The notes below the pieces were generated by a model, which saw only the letters and a list, made by a program, of their open reading frames with translations, was not told the DNA's origin and ran no database searches. Positions 1-6,720 of a stretch of DNA of 12,661 bases are shown here, piece after piece. How positions within the stretch are numbered: the stretch's first letter is position 1; each line of letters begins with the position of its first letter. The DNA comes from Kingella sp. (in: b-proteobacteria). Its GTDB lineage: Bacteria > Pseudomonadota > Gammaproteobacteria > Burkholderiales > Neisseriaceae. Made by a program: the position numbers and the translations under genes. The stretch is from the NCBI RefSeq assembly GCF_030527935.1, contig NZ_JAUMZV010000052.1:1-12661 (forward strand). The letters are read 5' to 3'.

Positions 1-70
1 CGCTTTTATTTCATAAAATCTGCCTATGGAAATTGTGAATACAGGTTCTAAATAGTGAAGACAGGTTCTA
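1..70. repeat. Partial copy of the 29-bp-IR element (right end)
   Basis: Bases 1-50 match 1223-1272, the right end of the complete element at 1110-1271, at 47 of 50 positions and in the same orientation; the rest of this copy lies before the window. The final 20 bases are then repeated in tandem: 31-50 and 51-70 agree at 18 of 20 positions, both ending ACAGGTTCTA. The copy therefore has a duplicated tail. A DUS follows directly at 71-82. Confidence 0.8.
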
Positions 71-92
71 AGGCAGCCTGAAACGGTTTTCG

Positions 93-123
93 TTTACAAT
101 ACCGCCCGCTTTTTAACGATATT
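93..123 (+). promoter_or_regulatory. Possible promoter of the thioredoxin-like gene
   Basis: TTTACA at 93-98 matches five of six -35 consensus bases. The best -10 candidate is GATATT at 118-123, four of six, with a long 19-bp spacer. It lies between a DUS (71-82) and the start codon at 142. This is a weak call from motif matching alone. Confidence 0.3.
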
Positions 124-141
124 TCACATTTTAATCAAGCC

Positions 142-672
142 ATGCGAAAAAAAATTCTTTCTTGGGCAAAGCAAGCCGCGCAAATGCTGCTGTTGCTGCT
201 GGCAATAAGCCTTGCGCTGGATACGCTGCGCGCGCCCAAATTGCCGATTCAGGCTGCCCAAACTGCGCTGCTGCTGCTGTCGCCCCAAGCGCAAGATACC
301 GCGTCGCCCGCCACCACCTTGCAAACTGCCAGCCAAAACCAAACCCTGCTGCTGTATATCTGGGGCACATGGTGCGGCATTTGCAAACACACATCGCCCG
401 TTGTCCAACGCCTGCACGATAACGGCACGCCCGTGCTCAGCGTGGCATTGCGCTCGGGCAGCGATGCCGATATTCGCGCCTATTTGCAGCAGCAGGGCTA
501 CACCTTCCCCGCCGTAAACGATGACGATGGCACGCTGGCGCAACAATGGGGCGTGAAAGTTACCCCCACCATCGTGTTGATTAAAAACGGCAAAGTGTTG
601 CACAGCACCACAGGGCTGGCGAGCTATTGGACGCTGAAAACGCGGATTGCGCTGGTGAATGCCTTGCATTGA
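142..672 (+). CDS. ScsD-like membrane-anchored thiol:disulfide oxidoreductase
   Basis: This 176-aa protein has a thioredoxin fold of the TlpA/ScsD type. A short basic N-terminus and a hydrophobic stretch at residues 15-26 suggest a signal anchor that places the domain in the periplasm. The redox motif is WCGIC at residues 77-81 and the cis-proline is Pro142 in VTPT. The phrases SVALRSG, VNDDDGTL and STTGLASYW resemble those I recall from ScsD (suppressor of copper sensitivity D) proteins, which reduce or rearrange disulfides in envelope proteins. No ScsB, ScsC or copper-resistance partner is visible, so the gene stands alone. It carries several CTG runs encoding leucine strings. The start at 142 gives the only form with the anchor; no strong Shine-Dalgarno is visible. 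The family is clear but the substrate is unknown. It lies between two copies of a small repeat element. Confidence 0.88.
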   Translation: MRKKILSWAKQAAQMLLLLLAISLALDTLRAPKLPIQAAQTALLLLSPQAQDTASPATTLQTASQNQTLLLYIWGTWCGICKHTSPVVQRLHDNGTPVLSVALRSGSDADIRAYLQQQGYTFPAVNDDDGTLAQQWGVKVTPTIVLIKNGKVLHSTTGLASYWTLKTRIALVNALH

Positions 673-727
673 ATGGCAGAGAGCAGGGCGCGGATGGCGC
701 GGGGTAACAAAATTTGCGGTAATAAGG

Positions 728-758
728 TTTCAGGCTGCCCAAATTAGGCAGCCTGAAA
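728..758. repeat. DUS inverted pair downstream of the ScsD-like gene
   Basis: TTTCAGGCTGCC at 728-739 pairs with GGCAGCCTGAAA at 747-758, a 12-bp stem with a 7-nt loop. The order is reverse-then-forward, the opposite of the other DUS hairpins here, and no T-run follows on either strand. It may still hinder transcription, but it is not a textbook terminator. Confidence 0.75.
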
Positions 759-819
759 AAAACCGTTTGGTGTTCTGCCAAATAGTTTTTTTGTTGGATA
801 GATGGGTTTTAGCTTTGCA

Positions 820-1090
820 ACTCCGCTACGCTCCACAGGCTGCCTAATTCCATCACAAACGTTTAATGCTACTGCCTACTCCCCTACGTCCAGCCGAACG
901 GAGCATTCTTTTTTCGGGAAAAAACGTGCGCTTGTTCGATGACGCACAAAGTGCGGCTAGTTCGCACGCGCCGAAAAAAGGATGCGGAGTAAGGGAAGTT
1001 TGGCGTAGCCAAACCTGCACGTCGGGGTCGCCTTTCTTTTGCTTACTTTTCTTTGGTGAAGCAAAGAAAAGTAAGTGCCCCGTCGGCATG
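820..1090. repeat. Gene-free module with several hairpins
   Basis: No convincing gene is visible between 673 and 1392; the short ORFs there look like accidental frames. This part holds three clear inverted repeats: GTGCG/CGCAC at 950-966, GTTTGGC-GTA-GCCAAAC at 998-1014, and a perfect 14-bp stem CTTACTTTTCTTTG with a 6-nt loop at 1042-1075. The last is bracketed by CGGGG and CCCCG, which could extend it. I recall very similar 'TTTGCTTACTTTTCTTTGG' stretches between genes in Neisseriaceae and other proteobacteria, so this is probably a dispersed repeat, but copy number cannot be judged here. Confidence 0.5.
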
Positions 1091-1109
1091 AGACGCATGG
1101 TTAAAGCTA

Positions 1110-1271
1110 AGAACCTGTATTCACTATTTCCATAGGCATCTTTTATGCCCTAAAAACGCGGCTACTGCGTTACAAATGCTCGCAAGGTGTCCAACCTTGC
1201 TGTGCTTTTTGCCTTGTATCCGCGCTTTTATGTCATCAAATCTGCCTATGGAAATAGTGAATACAGGTTCT
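1110..1271. mobile_element. MITE-like element with 29-bp perfect inverted repeats
   Basis: The left arm at 1110-1138 begins AGAACCTGTATTCAC. The right arm at 1243-1271 is its perfect reverse complement over 29 bp. The 162-bp unit has no ORF, and an internal hairpin GCAAGGT/ACCTTGC lies at 1182-1200. A second copy of its right end is at 1-50, which shows it is a repeated, probably mobile sequence. Its size and structure resemble neisserial Correia elements, but the terminal sequence differs from the Correia repeat I know. No clear target duplication is visible; the flanks are only TA-like. Confidence 0.75.
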
Positions 1272-1306
1272 AAATAAAAAGCCAACCACAAAGCCCCCCC
1301 TTTTTT

Positions 1307-1377
1307 TTCAGGCTGCCTAACAATCCCCCAATCGCCAGCCACAAAAAAGCCGCCTTTCCCACAAAAGGCAGCCTGAA
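1307..1377 (-). repeat. DUS pair after the 101-aa gene
   Basis: A reverse DUS at 1307-1318 and a forward DUS at 1366-1377 face each other with about 47 bp between them, just downstream of the minus-strand stop at 1393. The loop is long, so terminator function is uncertain. A run of seven C followed by eight T at 1294-1308 adjoins it. Confidence 0.55.
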
Positions 1378-1392
1378 ACCCATCCCAACCCA

Positions 1393-1698
1393 TTAAATCA
1401 CACACGCCACTTTGGGCTTGCCCACCGTTTGCAACGCCCAGCGAATATCCGCAAAGCACACGCTATCATCATGCGATAACACCTTGTTTTTAGAATGGCT
1501 AATATAAGCAAGATTGTATTGCAGCAGCAAATCCACCGCCCGCGCCTTGCCCTGCGCAATGCTGCATTGTGTCAGGCTTTTGATGTTTGCCGAGATTTCG
1601 TCCGCAGGCGCATCCGATGTGCGCAAGGCTTGCATCACAGAAGCCAAGTTCACACGGGTAACAGTGGTTTGAAAATAATAATTGCCAACGTGTTGCAT
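1393..1698 (-). CDS. Conserved-looking hypothetical protein, 101 aa
   Basis: I do not recognise this protein. It is a soluble-looking, mixed-composition 101-residue sequence with no signal peptide, membrane helix or known motif, and three cysteines (Cys49, Cys82 and Cys99). The case for a real gene is the promoter directly upstream: TTAACA and TATTCT separated by exactly 17 bp on the same strand, with transcription predicted to start about 11 nt before the ATG at 1698. A GGA lies 12-14 nt before that ATG. The gene is monocistronic and diverges from the small membrane-protein gene at 1932. An alternative internal start, the methionine of MQALRTS near residue 22, would shorten it. Function unknown. 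Confidence 0.6.
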   Translation of the reverse strand: MQHVGNYYFQTTVTRVNLASVMQALRTSDAPADEISANIKSLTQCSIAQGKARAVDLLLQYNLAYISHSKNKVLSHDDSVCFADIRWALQTVGKPKVACVI

Positions 1699-1715
1699 GA
1701 TAATTTAGTCCAATA

Positions 1716-1744
1716 AGAATAGTTGTTCTAATTTGTTTTGTTAA
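1716..1744 (-). promoter_or_regulatory. Sigma70-type promoter for the 101-aa gene
   Basis: On the minus strand, TTAACA (1739-1744, five of six matches to TTGACA) and TATTCT (1716-1721, four of six to TATAAT) are separated by 17 bp. The predicted start near 1709 leaves a leader of only about 11 nt before the ATG at 1698. Confidence 0.6.
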
Positions 1745-1931
1745 TACGATACAGACTGAAAAGCAAACAACGTGCCAGTTTTAAAAAACGCAGTTTTATT
1801 GCATGTAAAACCATCATTCTGCTCAATTCCATGCCGAAAAGCCGCCGTTATCTTTAAACAGCTTCTTAACACCAATCTGTTAAAATTCGCGCTTTGTTCG
1901 CTTTACCGATTACGCGTTAAGGCAGCCTGAA

Positions 1932-2288
1932 ATGGCCAACATCCTGATTTACCTATTTTTTGCCGCGATGGCGATTGAATTTCTCTTCGCACTATGGGCA
2001 AACCACTGCTCGCAAAGCGTGTTGGATGCCTTTATCACCCACCCGCAGCTCTACGAAGCAGCAGGGTGACCGTCTGACACCTATTTTGTGCGCGACATTT
2101 ACAAACTGCGCTACCGTTTTGCGCGCTTTCTGCAAGCCCATCCCGCCAAGCCCGCATCGCTTGCCTGCGCCGATGCCGATTACCAATTTGTGCGCAAGCT
2201 CGCCATTGCCATGCTGCGCTTGGAAATCGGGCGCGGCGTGTTGATTGTAGGACTGGTTGTGTGGGATTTTTGTTCAATATGGTATTAG
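1932..2288 (+). pseudogene. Small two-helix membrane protein interrupted by an in-frame TGA
   Basis: The frame opens with ATG at 1932, giving an N-terminal membrane helix (ILIYLFFAAMAIEFLFALW). It runs 45 codons to a TGA at 2067-2069. The same frame then continues, without any shift, for 72 codons to TAG at 2286-2288. The second part reads as real protein: a basic and aromatic segment (YKLRYRFARFLQ), then a second hydrophobic stretch near the end (VLIVGLVVW). Restored, the protein would be about 118 residues with two membrane helices. The simplest explanation is a CGA-to-TGA or TGG-to-TGA change, or a base-call error. The start codon overlaps the last base of a DUS at 1920-1931, so no Shine-Dalgarno is present, and the stop codon forms the beginning of another DUS at 2287. 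I do not recognise the family. Confidence 0.6.
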
Positions 2289-2326
2289 GCAGCCTGAAAC
2301 CCAAAAACCCCCCTTTCAGGCTGCCT
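2288..2326 (+). terminator. DUS hairpin after the broken membrane-protein gene
   Basis: GGCAGCCTGAAA at 2288-2299 and TTTCAGGCTGCC at 2314-2325 form a 12-bp stem with a 14-nt loop, starting at the last base of the TAG stop. This forward-then-reverse DUS order is the common terminator arrangement in Neisseriaceae. There is no long T-run after it. Confidence 0.65.
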
Positions 2327-2341
2327 TCCCCCGTTTATAAT
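2313..2341 (+). promoter_or_regulatory. Promoter of tex
   Basis: A perfect -10 hexamer TATAAT lies at 2336-2341. The region 17 bp upstream, CTTTCA at 2313-2318, is a weak -35 (three of six) and falls within the reverse DUS that forms the right arm of the preceding hairpin. Transcription would start near 2348 and run through a further DUS (2354-2365) into tex. Confidence 0.55.
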
Positions 2342-2401
2342 CCCCCCTTTTTCAGGCAGCCTGAAAACATCTATTCCCTTATTTAACAAAGAGATTTCAC
2401 T

Positions 2402-4678
2402 ATGGACATCACCCAAATCCTAGCCGCCGAACTTTCCGCCACCGCCGCGCAAATCCAAGCCGCCACCGAGCTTTTGGACGACGGCGCAACCGTGCCCTTT
2501 ATCGCCCGCTACCGCAAAGAAGCCACGGGCGGGCTGGACGACACCCAGTTGCGCCGCCTTGCCGAGCGCCTGCAATACCTGCGCGAGCTGGTGGAGCGCA
2601 AAGCCTTTGTTTTAAAAAGCATTGAAGAGCAGGGCAAACTCACGCCCGAATTGCAGGCGGCGATTGACGCGGCGGACAACAAAACCACGCTGGAAGACCT
2701 GTATCTGCCCTACAAGCCCAAACGCCGCACCAAAGCGCAAATCGCCCGCGAACACGGTTTGCAGGACTTGGCAGACGCGATTTTCAGGCAGCCTGAAAAC
2801 GACCCCGAAACGCTTGCCGCGCCCTTTATCAGCGAGCAAGTGCCTGATGTGAAAGCCGCTTTGGACGGCGCGCGCGCGATTTTGATGGAGCAGTTTGCCG
2901 AAGATGCCGCGCTGATTGGCACGCTGCGCGACAAATTCTGGCGCGAAGCCGAGTTGCACGCGCAAGTGATTGACGGCAAACAGGAAGCGGGCGAAAAATT
3001 CAAAGACTATTTTGACTACCGCGAGCGCGTCGCGCAGATGCCCAGCCACCGTGCGCTGGCGGTGCTGCGCGGGCGCAATGAAGACATTTTGTCCGTTTCG
3101 CTCAAATACCAGCCCGATGAAACGCCGCTTACCGAGCAGTCCGAATACGAAAAAATCATCGTGCAGCATTTCAAAATCAACCAGCAAAACAAATTCTTGC
3201 GCGATACGGTGCGCCTGACTTGGCGCGCCAAAATCTTCCTGTCGCTGGAATTGGAAGCCTTGTCCAAACTCAAAGAAAACGCCGACACCGATGCGATTAC
3301 CGTGTTCGCCCGCAATCTTAAAGACCTGCTGCTTGCCGCGCCAGCGGGGCGGCTGCCCACGCTGGGCTTAGACCCCGGCTACCGCAACGGCGTGAAATGC
3401 GCGGTGGTGGACGACACGGGCAAGCTGCTGGATACCGTTATCGTGTATCTGCACCAAGAAAACAATATGTTGGCAACGCTGTCGCGCCTGATTAAACAGC
3501 ACGGCGTGAAGCTGATTGCCATCGGCAACGGCACGGCGAGCCGCGAAACCGACAAAATTGCGGGCGAATTGGTGCGCGGTTTGCCCGAAATGGGGCTGCA
3601 CAAAATCGTTGTTTCCGAAGCGGGCGCGTCCATCTATTCCGCGTCCGAGCTGGCGGCGGCGGAGTTCCCCGATTTGGACGTTTCCCTGCGCGGCGCGGTT
3701 TCCATTGCCCGCCGTCTGCAAGACCCGCTGGCGGAGCTGGTGAAAATTGACCCCAAATCCATCGGCGTGGGGCAGTACCAGCACGATGTGAACCAAGCCC
3801 AGCTTGCCAAATCGCTCGATGCCGTGGTGGAAGACTGCGTGAACGCCGTCGGCGTGGACGTAAACACCGCATCCGCCCCGCTGCTGGCGAGGATTTCTGG
3901 CTTAAATCAAGCACTTGCCAAAAACATCGTGGCGTATCGTGATGAAAACGGCGCGTTTGACAGCCGCAAAAAGCTGCTAAAAGTGCCGCGCTTGGGCGAA
4001 AAAACCTTTGAGCAGGCGGCGGGATTTTTGCGCATCAACGGCGGCAGCGAGCCGCTGGACGCTTCCGCCGTTCACCCTGAAGCCTATCCCGTGGTCGCCA
4101 AAATGCTCTCGCAGCAAGGCATTAGCGCGTCCGAACTTATCGGCAACCGCGAAAAAATCAAGCAAATCAAAGCCAGCGATTTTATCGACGAACGCTTCGG
4201 GCTGCCCACCGTATTAGACATTTTGTCCGAACTGGAAAAACCGGGCCGCGACCCGCGCGGAGCGTTCCAAACCGCCGCCTTTGCCGAAGGCGTAAACGAA
4301 ATCAGCGACTTGCAGGTCGGTATGGTGTTGGAAGGCGTGGTAAGCAACGTCGCCAACTTCGGCGCATTCGTGGACATCGGCGTGCACCAAGACGGTTTGG
4401 TACACATCTCCGCGCTCTCCGACCGCTTCGTGCAAGACCCACGCGACGTGGTGAAAGCGGGCGACGTGGTGAAAGTGAAAGTGCTGGAAGTGGACGCGCC
4501 ACGCAAACGCATCGCGCTCACCATGCGCCTGAACGACAGCGCAGGCGCGGAAAAACGCGGCAGGCAGCCTGAAAACGCCGCCCCACGTTCAGGCAGCCTG
4601 AAAAACGGCAAACCCCAGCGCGAGCGTGTTCCGCAGAACAGCGCGATGGCAGATGCGTTGGCGAAGTTGAAAAGGTAA
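2402..4678 (+). CDS. tex: Tex, S1-domain transcription accessory protein
   Basis: Tex is a conserved cytoplasmic nucleic-acid-binding protein linked to transcription and first known from toxin expression in Bordetella. At 758 residues it is close to the roughly 770-785 usual for the family. Domains in order: a helical N-terminal region (1-310) with PFIARYRKEATGGLDD near the start; a YqgF/RNase H-like domain opening with LGLDPGYRNG (about 319-328); helix-hairpin-helix repeats (about 470-545, with AVGVDVNTAS and VPRLGEKTFEQAAGFLRI); and a C-terminal S1 RNA-binding domain (about 638-710, GMVLEGVVSNVANFGAFVDIG). AGAG lies about 9 nt before the ATG. Three DUS are read in frame, giving RQPEN near residue 130, and RQPEN and GSLKN in the charged tail after S1. 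The tail also ends ADALAKLKR, typical of Tex. Monocistronic, with its own promoter and terminator. Confidence 0.97.
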   Translation: MDITQILAAELSATAAQIQAATELLDDGATVPFIARYRKEATGGLDDTQLRRLAERLQYLRELVERKAFVLKSIEEQGKLTPELQAAIDAADNKTTLEDLYLPYKPKRRTKAQIAREHGLQDLADAIFRQPENDPETLAAPFISEQVPDVKAALDGARAILMEQFAEDAALIGTLRDKFWREAELHAQVIDGKQEAGEKFKDYFDYRERVAQMPSHRALAVLRGRNEDILSVSLKYQPDETPLTEQSEYEKIIVQHFKINQQNKFLRDTVRLTWRAKIFLSLELEALSKLKENADTDAITVFARNLKDLLLAAPAGRLPTLGLDPGYRNGVKCAVVDDTGKLLDTVIVYLHQENNMLATLSRLIKQHGVKLIAIGNGTASRETDKIAGELVRGLPEMGLHKIVVSEAGASIYSASELAAAEFPDLDVSLRGAVSIARRLQDPLAELVKIDPKSIGVGQYQHDVNQAQLAKSLDAVVEDCVNAVGVDVNTASAPLLARISGLNQALAKNIVAYRDENGAFDSRKKLLKVPRLGEKTFEQAAGFLRINGGSEPLDASAVHPEAYPVVAKMLSQQGISASELIGNREKIKQIKASDFIDERFGLPTVLDILSELEKPGRDPRGAFQTAAFAEGVNEISDLQVGMVLEGVVSNVANFGAFVDIGVHQDGLVHISALSDRFVQDPRDVVKAGDVVKVKVLEVDAPRKRIALTMRLNDSAGAEKRGRQPENAAPRSGSLKNGKPQRERVPQNSAMADALAKLKR

Positions 4679-4691
4679 TAGTGATTAACAT

Positions 4692-4725
4692 GCAGCCTGA
4701 AAAGCAAAATTCGTTTTCAGGCTGT
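4692..4725 (+). terminator. tex terminator from degenerate DUS pair
   Basis: GCAGCCTGAAAA at 4692-4703 and TTTTCAGGCTGT at 4714-4725 form a 12-bp stem with one G-U pair and a 10-nt loop, 14 bases after the tex stop. Each arm is a DUS with one mismatch. Confidence 0.7.
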
Positions 4726-4802
4726 CTCAAACAATCGGTGGTGTCCTAAAAAGTATGCTGTACTGCTGTCCCCTCTCCCGCTGGCGGGGGAAGGCTAGGA
4801 GG

Positions 4803-6147
4803 TACAACCCGATAACATCCTTTACACCTCAACCCAAAGACATCGTTTACATCCACAGGCAAAATTTCATCATTTCCAACCACCCCAAAATGATGAAAGT
4901 CGCACTATGCCTTGGAAAGAAACGAACATCATGCAACAACGCATCCAATTTATCCAAGCATGGCTCACGAGGCGTTACGCCAAAGTTGAGCTATGCAAGC
5001 AATTCAACATCAGTCGTCCAACGGCTGATAAATGGATTAAACGTCATCAGCAGGTAGGGTTTGACGGACTAGCAGAGTTATCTCGCCGACCACAGCACAG
5101 TCCCCATGCCACACCGCAATGGATTAGCGAATGGCTGATTGCCCAAAAGCTCAAACGTCCCGACTGGGGCGCAAAAAAGCTGCTAGACCTATTCGCCCGT
5201 ACCTTTCCCAAGCAACGCAAACCCGCAGACAGCACCGGAGATTTAATCCTAGCCCGCGCAGGATTGGTCAAACCGCGCAAACGCCGCCGCAAAGTCAGCG
5301 CAGACAGCCAGCCCTTTAACGAATGCACCCATGCCAACAGCACATGGTGTGTGGACTTCAAAGGACAGTTTACCCTAGGTAATCGCAAACTCTGCTATCC
5401 CTTAACCGTAACCGACCATTTCAGTCGTTACCTGTTCATGTGTCAGGCGTTAAGCGGTACGCAAAGCGCACCCGTAACCGCTTTGTTTGAACAACTGTTT
5501 ACCGAATTTGGCTTACCGTGGGCCATTCGTTCCGACAACGGCGCACCCTTTGCTTCAACAGCATTGGGCGGCATTACCCGATTGTCTAAATGGTGGATAG
5601 ACCTCGGTATTCGTTCCGAGCGCATCCAACCTGCCCATCCTGAGCAAAACGGACGACATGAATGAATGCACCGCAGCCTGAAAGGCTGTCTCTACACACG
5701 TCTAGACAAAATGGAACAGGACTTACGCGCCCAGCAGGTGGTGTTTGATGCCTTTGTTCATGAATACAACCATGAGCGTTCTCACGAGGGCATTGGACGA
5801 AAAACACCGTCTGAATGCTATACGCCGTCCAATCGTTTATATACGGGCAAGATAGTGCCTTATGACTATGGCGAGGGTGTTGAATTACGCCAAATGAAAG
5901 GCAGTGGCGAGATTAAATGGAAGGGTAAAACCTACTATTTAAGCCAAGTACTTGCCCATGAGGCGGTGGCGTTTGTGCCTTATGCGGATGGGGTGTGGCA
6001 TATTTTTTACCGTTTTCACTTTCTCGGTCAGTTTGATGAGCGAGAGGGGAAAATTATTCCTGCAACTAGCTGGCATGCGAAACCCTTGAAACCCTGATGA
6101 TGTAAACGATGTCCTTAGAGAGAGGTGTAAAGGATGTTTGGGTTGCA
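4803..6147 (+). mobile_element. IS481-family insertion sequence (interrupted transposase)
   Basis: Two long imperfect inverted repeats of about 50 bp bound the transposase: 4803-4853 and 6099-6147. Each contains the same two submotifs in order, ACATCCTTTACACCTC and GACATCGTTTACATC, with a variable 6-8 bp between them. This doubled motif next to the transposase is what I recall from IS481-family ends. Total length is about 1.35 kb. The right repeat begins directly after the transposase stop at 6097. The flanks show only a short AGGA similarity (4797-4800 and 6149-6152), not a convincing target duplication. Confidence 0.8.
4907..6097 (+). pseudogene. IS481 transposase with one in-frame TGA
   Basis: The start MPWKET is the typical beginning of this transposase group. 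Residues 1-60 form a helix-turn-helix (VELCKQFNISRPTADKWIKRHQ), followed by a DDE (rve) catalytic core with WCVDFKGQF (first Asp), IRSDNGAPF (second Asp) and HPEQNGRHE (Glu). The first frame ends with TGA at 5663-5665 immediately after that Glu. The same frame then resumes with MHRSLKG and runs 143 codons to 6097, giving about 396 residues in total. In relatives I recall GRHERMHRTLK across this point, so an Arg CGA codon has probably become TGA. The truncated 252-aa product keeps all three acidic residues but lacks the C-terminal part, so it is probably inactive unless TGA is read through. The sequence lacks exact DUS, fitting recent arrival. Confidence 0.88.
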
Positions 6148-6223
6148 CAGGAACAGATTGCAGAATTTATAACCAATACTGCTTTCTATCAACAATAATT
6201 AAGCCAGCATACTTTTTAGGACA

Positions 6224-6715
6224 CCACCTTTTGGTTTTATACGGGGAAATCAAAATAAAATGGCTCGTTGTGAAAGTGGGGACATTCCTTGTGAAAGTGG
6301 GGACATTCCTTTGGTTTCAGCTAAAAAAGTTGATAATGGCTATAAGGCATTTATTACGAGTAATGATAAGAAGCTATTTCCTAAAAATATCATTACACTA
6401 AATAATGATGGAGATGGCGGCGTTGGAATGGCTTACTATCAGCCAGCAGCATCGGCTTTAGATACCCATGTAACAGCACTTATCCCCAAAATAAAAATAA
6501 CAAAATATCAAATGTTATTTATTTCACAAACCATCACAATGCAGCGGAACAAATTCAGTCATGGTTATTCACTCAATAATAATCGCTTGAAAGCTCAAAA
6601 AATCCTACTTCCTGTCGCAGATAATAATCAGCCTGATTGGGCAGTAATGGAGCGGATAATGAAAAGGATTGAGTTGGAACAAGTTATGCAGTATCTGTGT
6701 GCAAAGGCAAAGTAA
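6224..6715 (+). pseudogene. 3' remnant of a restriction specificity (HsdS/BcgI-type) subunit
   Basis: The frame is open from the edge of the mobile element, and an ATG at 6260 opens a 151-residue ORF. It reads like the second half of a target-recognition domain of type I or type IIG restriction specificity subunits. The order is SGDIPLVSAKKVDNGYKAFI, then ITLNNDGDGGVGMAYYQP, DTHVTALIPK, LFISQTITMQRNKFSHGYSLNNNRLKAQKILLPV, and NQPDWAVMERIMKRIE. Full subunits are about 400 residues with two such domains. The missing 5' part is not found left of the insertion, where tex ends, so sequence was lost or rearranged. Upstream residues in the open frame (FIRGNQNKMARC) look like native domain, suggesting the cut lies at about 6229. 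No methylase or nuclease gene remains. It is AT-rich compared with its neighbours and has no exact DUS. Confidence 0.75.
6269..6310 (+). repeat. Perfect 21-bp tandem duplication in the hsdS remnant
   Basis: TGTGAAAGTGGGGACATTCC plus one T occurs twice back to back (6269-6289, 6290-6310), encoding CESGDIP twice. In family members only one GDIP precedes the VSA motif, so this is a recent in-frame duplication just inside the truncated end. Confidence 0.95.
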
Positions 6716-6720
6716 GCCAA

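Larger units (their letters stand above)
4737..6228. mobile_element. Outer inverted-repeat element carrying the IS481 copy
   Basis: The 24 bases at 4737-4760 are the perfect reverse complement of 6205-6228. The core is TGTCCTAAAAAGTATGCTG, preceded by GGTGG. The same 19-bp core recurs at 12614-12632. These repeats lie outside the much longer and different inverted repeats of the IS481 element (4803-6147). With the inner element removed, about 60 bp on the left and 80 bp on the right remain, the size of a MITE with no gene. The left remnant holds a C-rich hairpin (CCCTCTCCCGCTGGCGGG region). No target duplication is evident. Alternatively the outer repeats could be IS481 ends of an unusual kind. 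The family of the outer repeat is not recognised. Confidence 0.7.

Noticed and set aside
728..758. Intrinsic terminator of the ScsD-like gene
   Set aside because: The stem is real, but the DUS order is reversed and no T-run follows, so I list it only as a repeat.
853..1135. Short ORFs on both strands over the hairpin module
   Set aside because: They translate inverted repeats and show no codon bias or start signals.
2067..2069. TGA as selenocysteine or reassigned codon
   Set aside because: No convincing selenocysteine hairpin or known selenoprotein family was seen, and TGA acts as a normal stop at 672. A nonsense mutation or error is simpler.
2066..2078. Neisseria-type DUS near the premature stop
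   Set aside because: Only CCGTCTGA matches the core; about nine of twelve bases is within chance.
2612..4707. Minus-strand ORFs opposite tex (up to 207 aa)
   Set aside because: They are shadows of a GC-rich gene whose plus-strand product is clearly Tex.
4797..6152. AGGA as the IS481 target duplication
   Set aside because: Four bases with imperfect placement are too few to claim.
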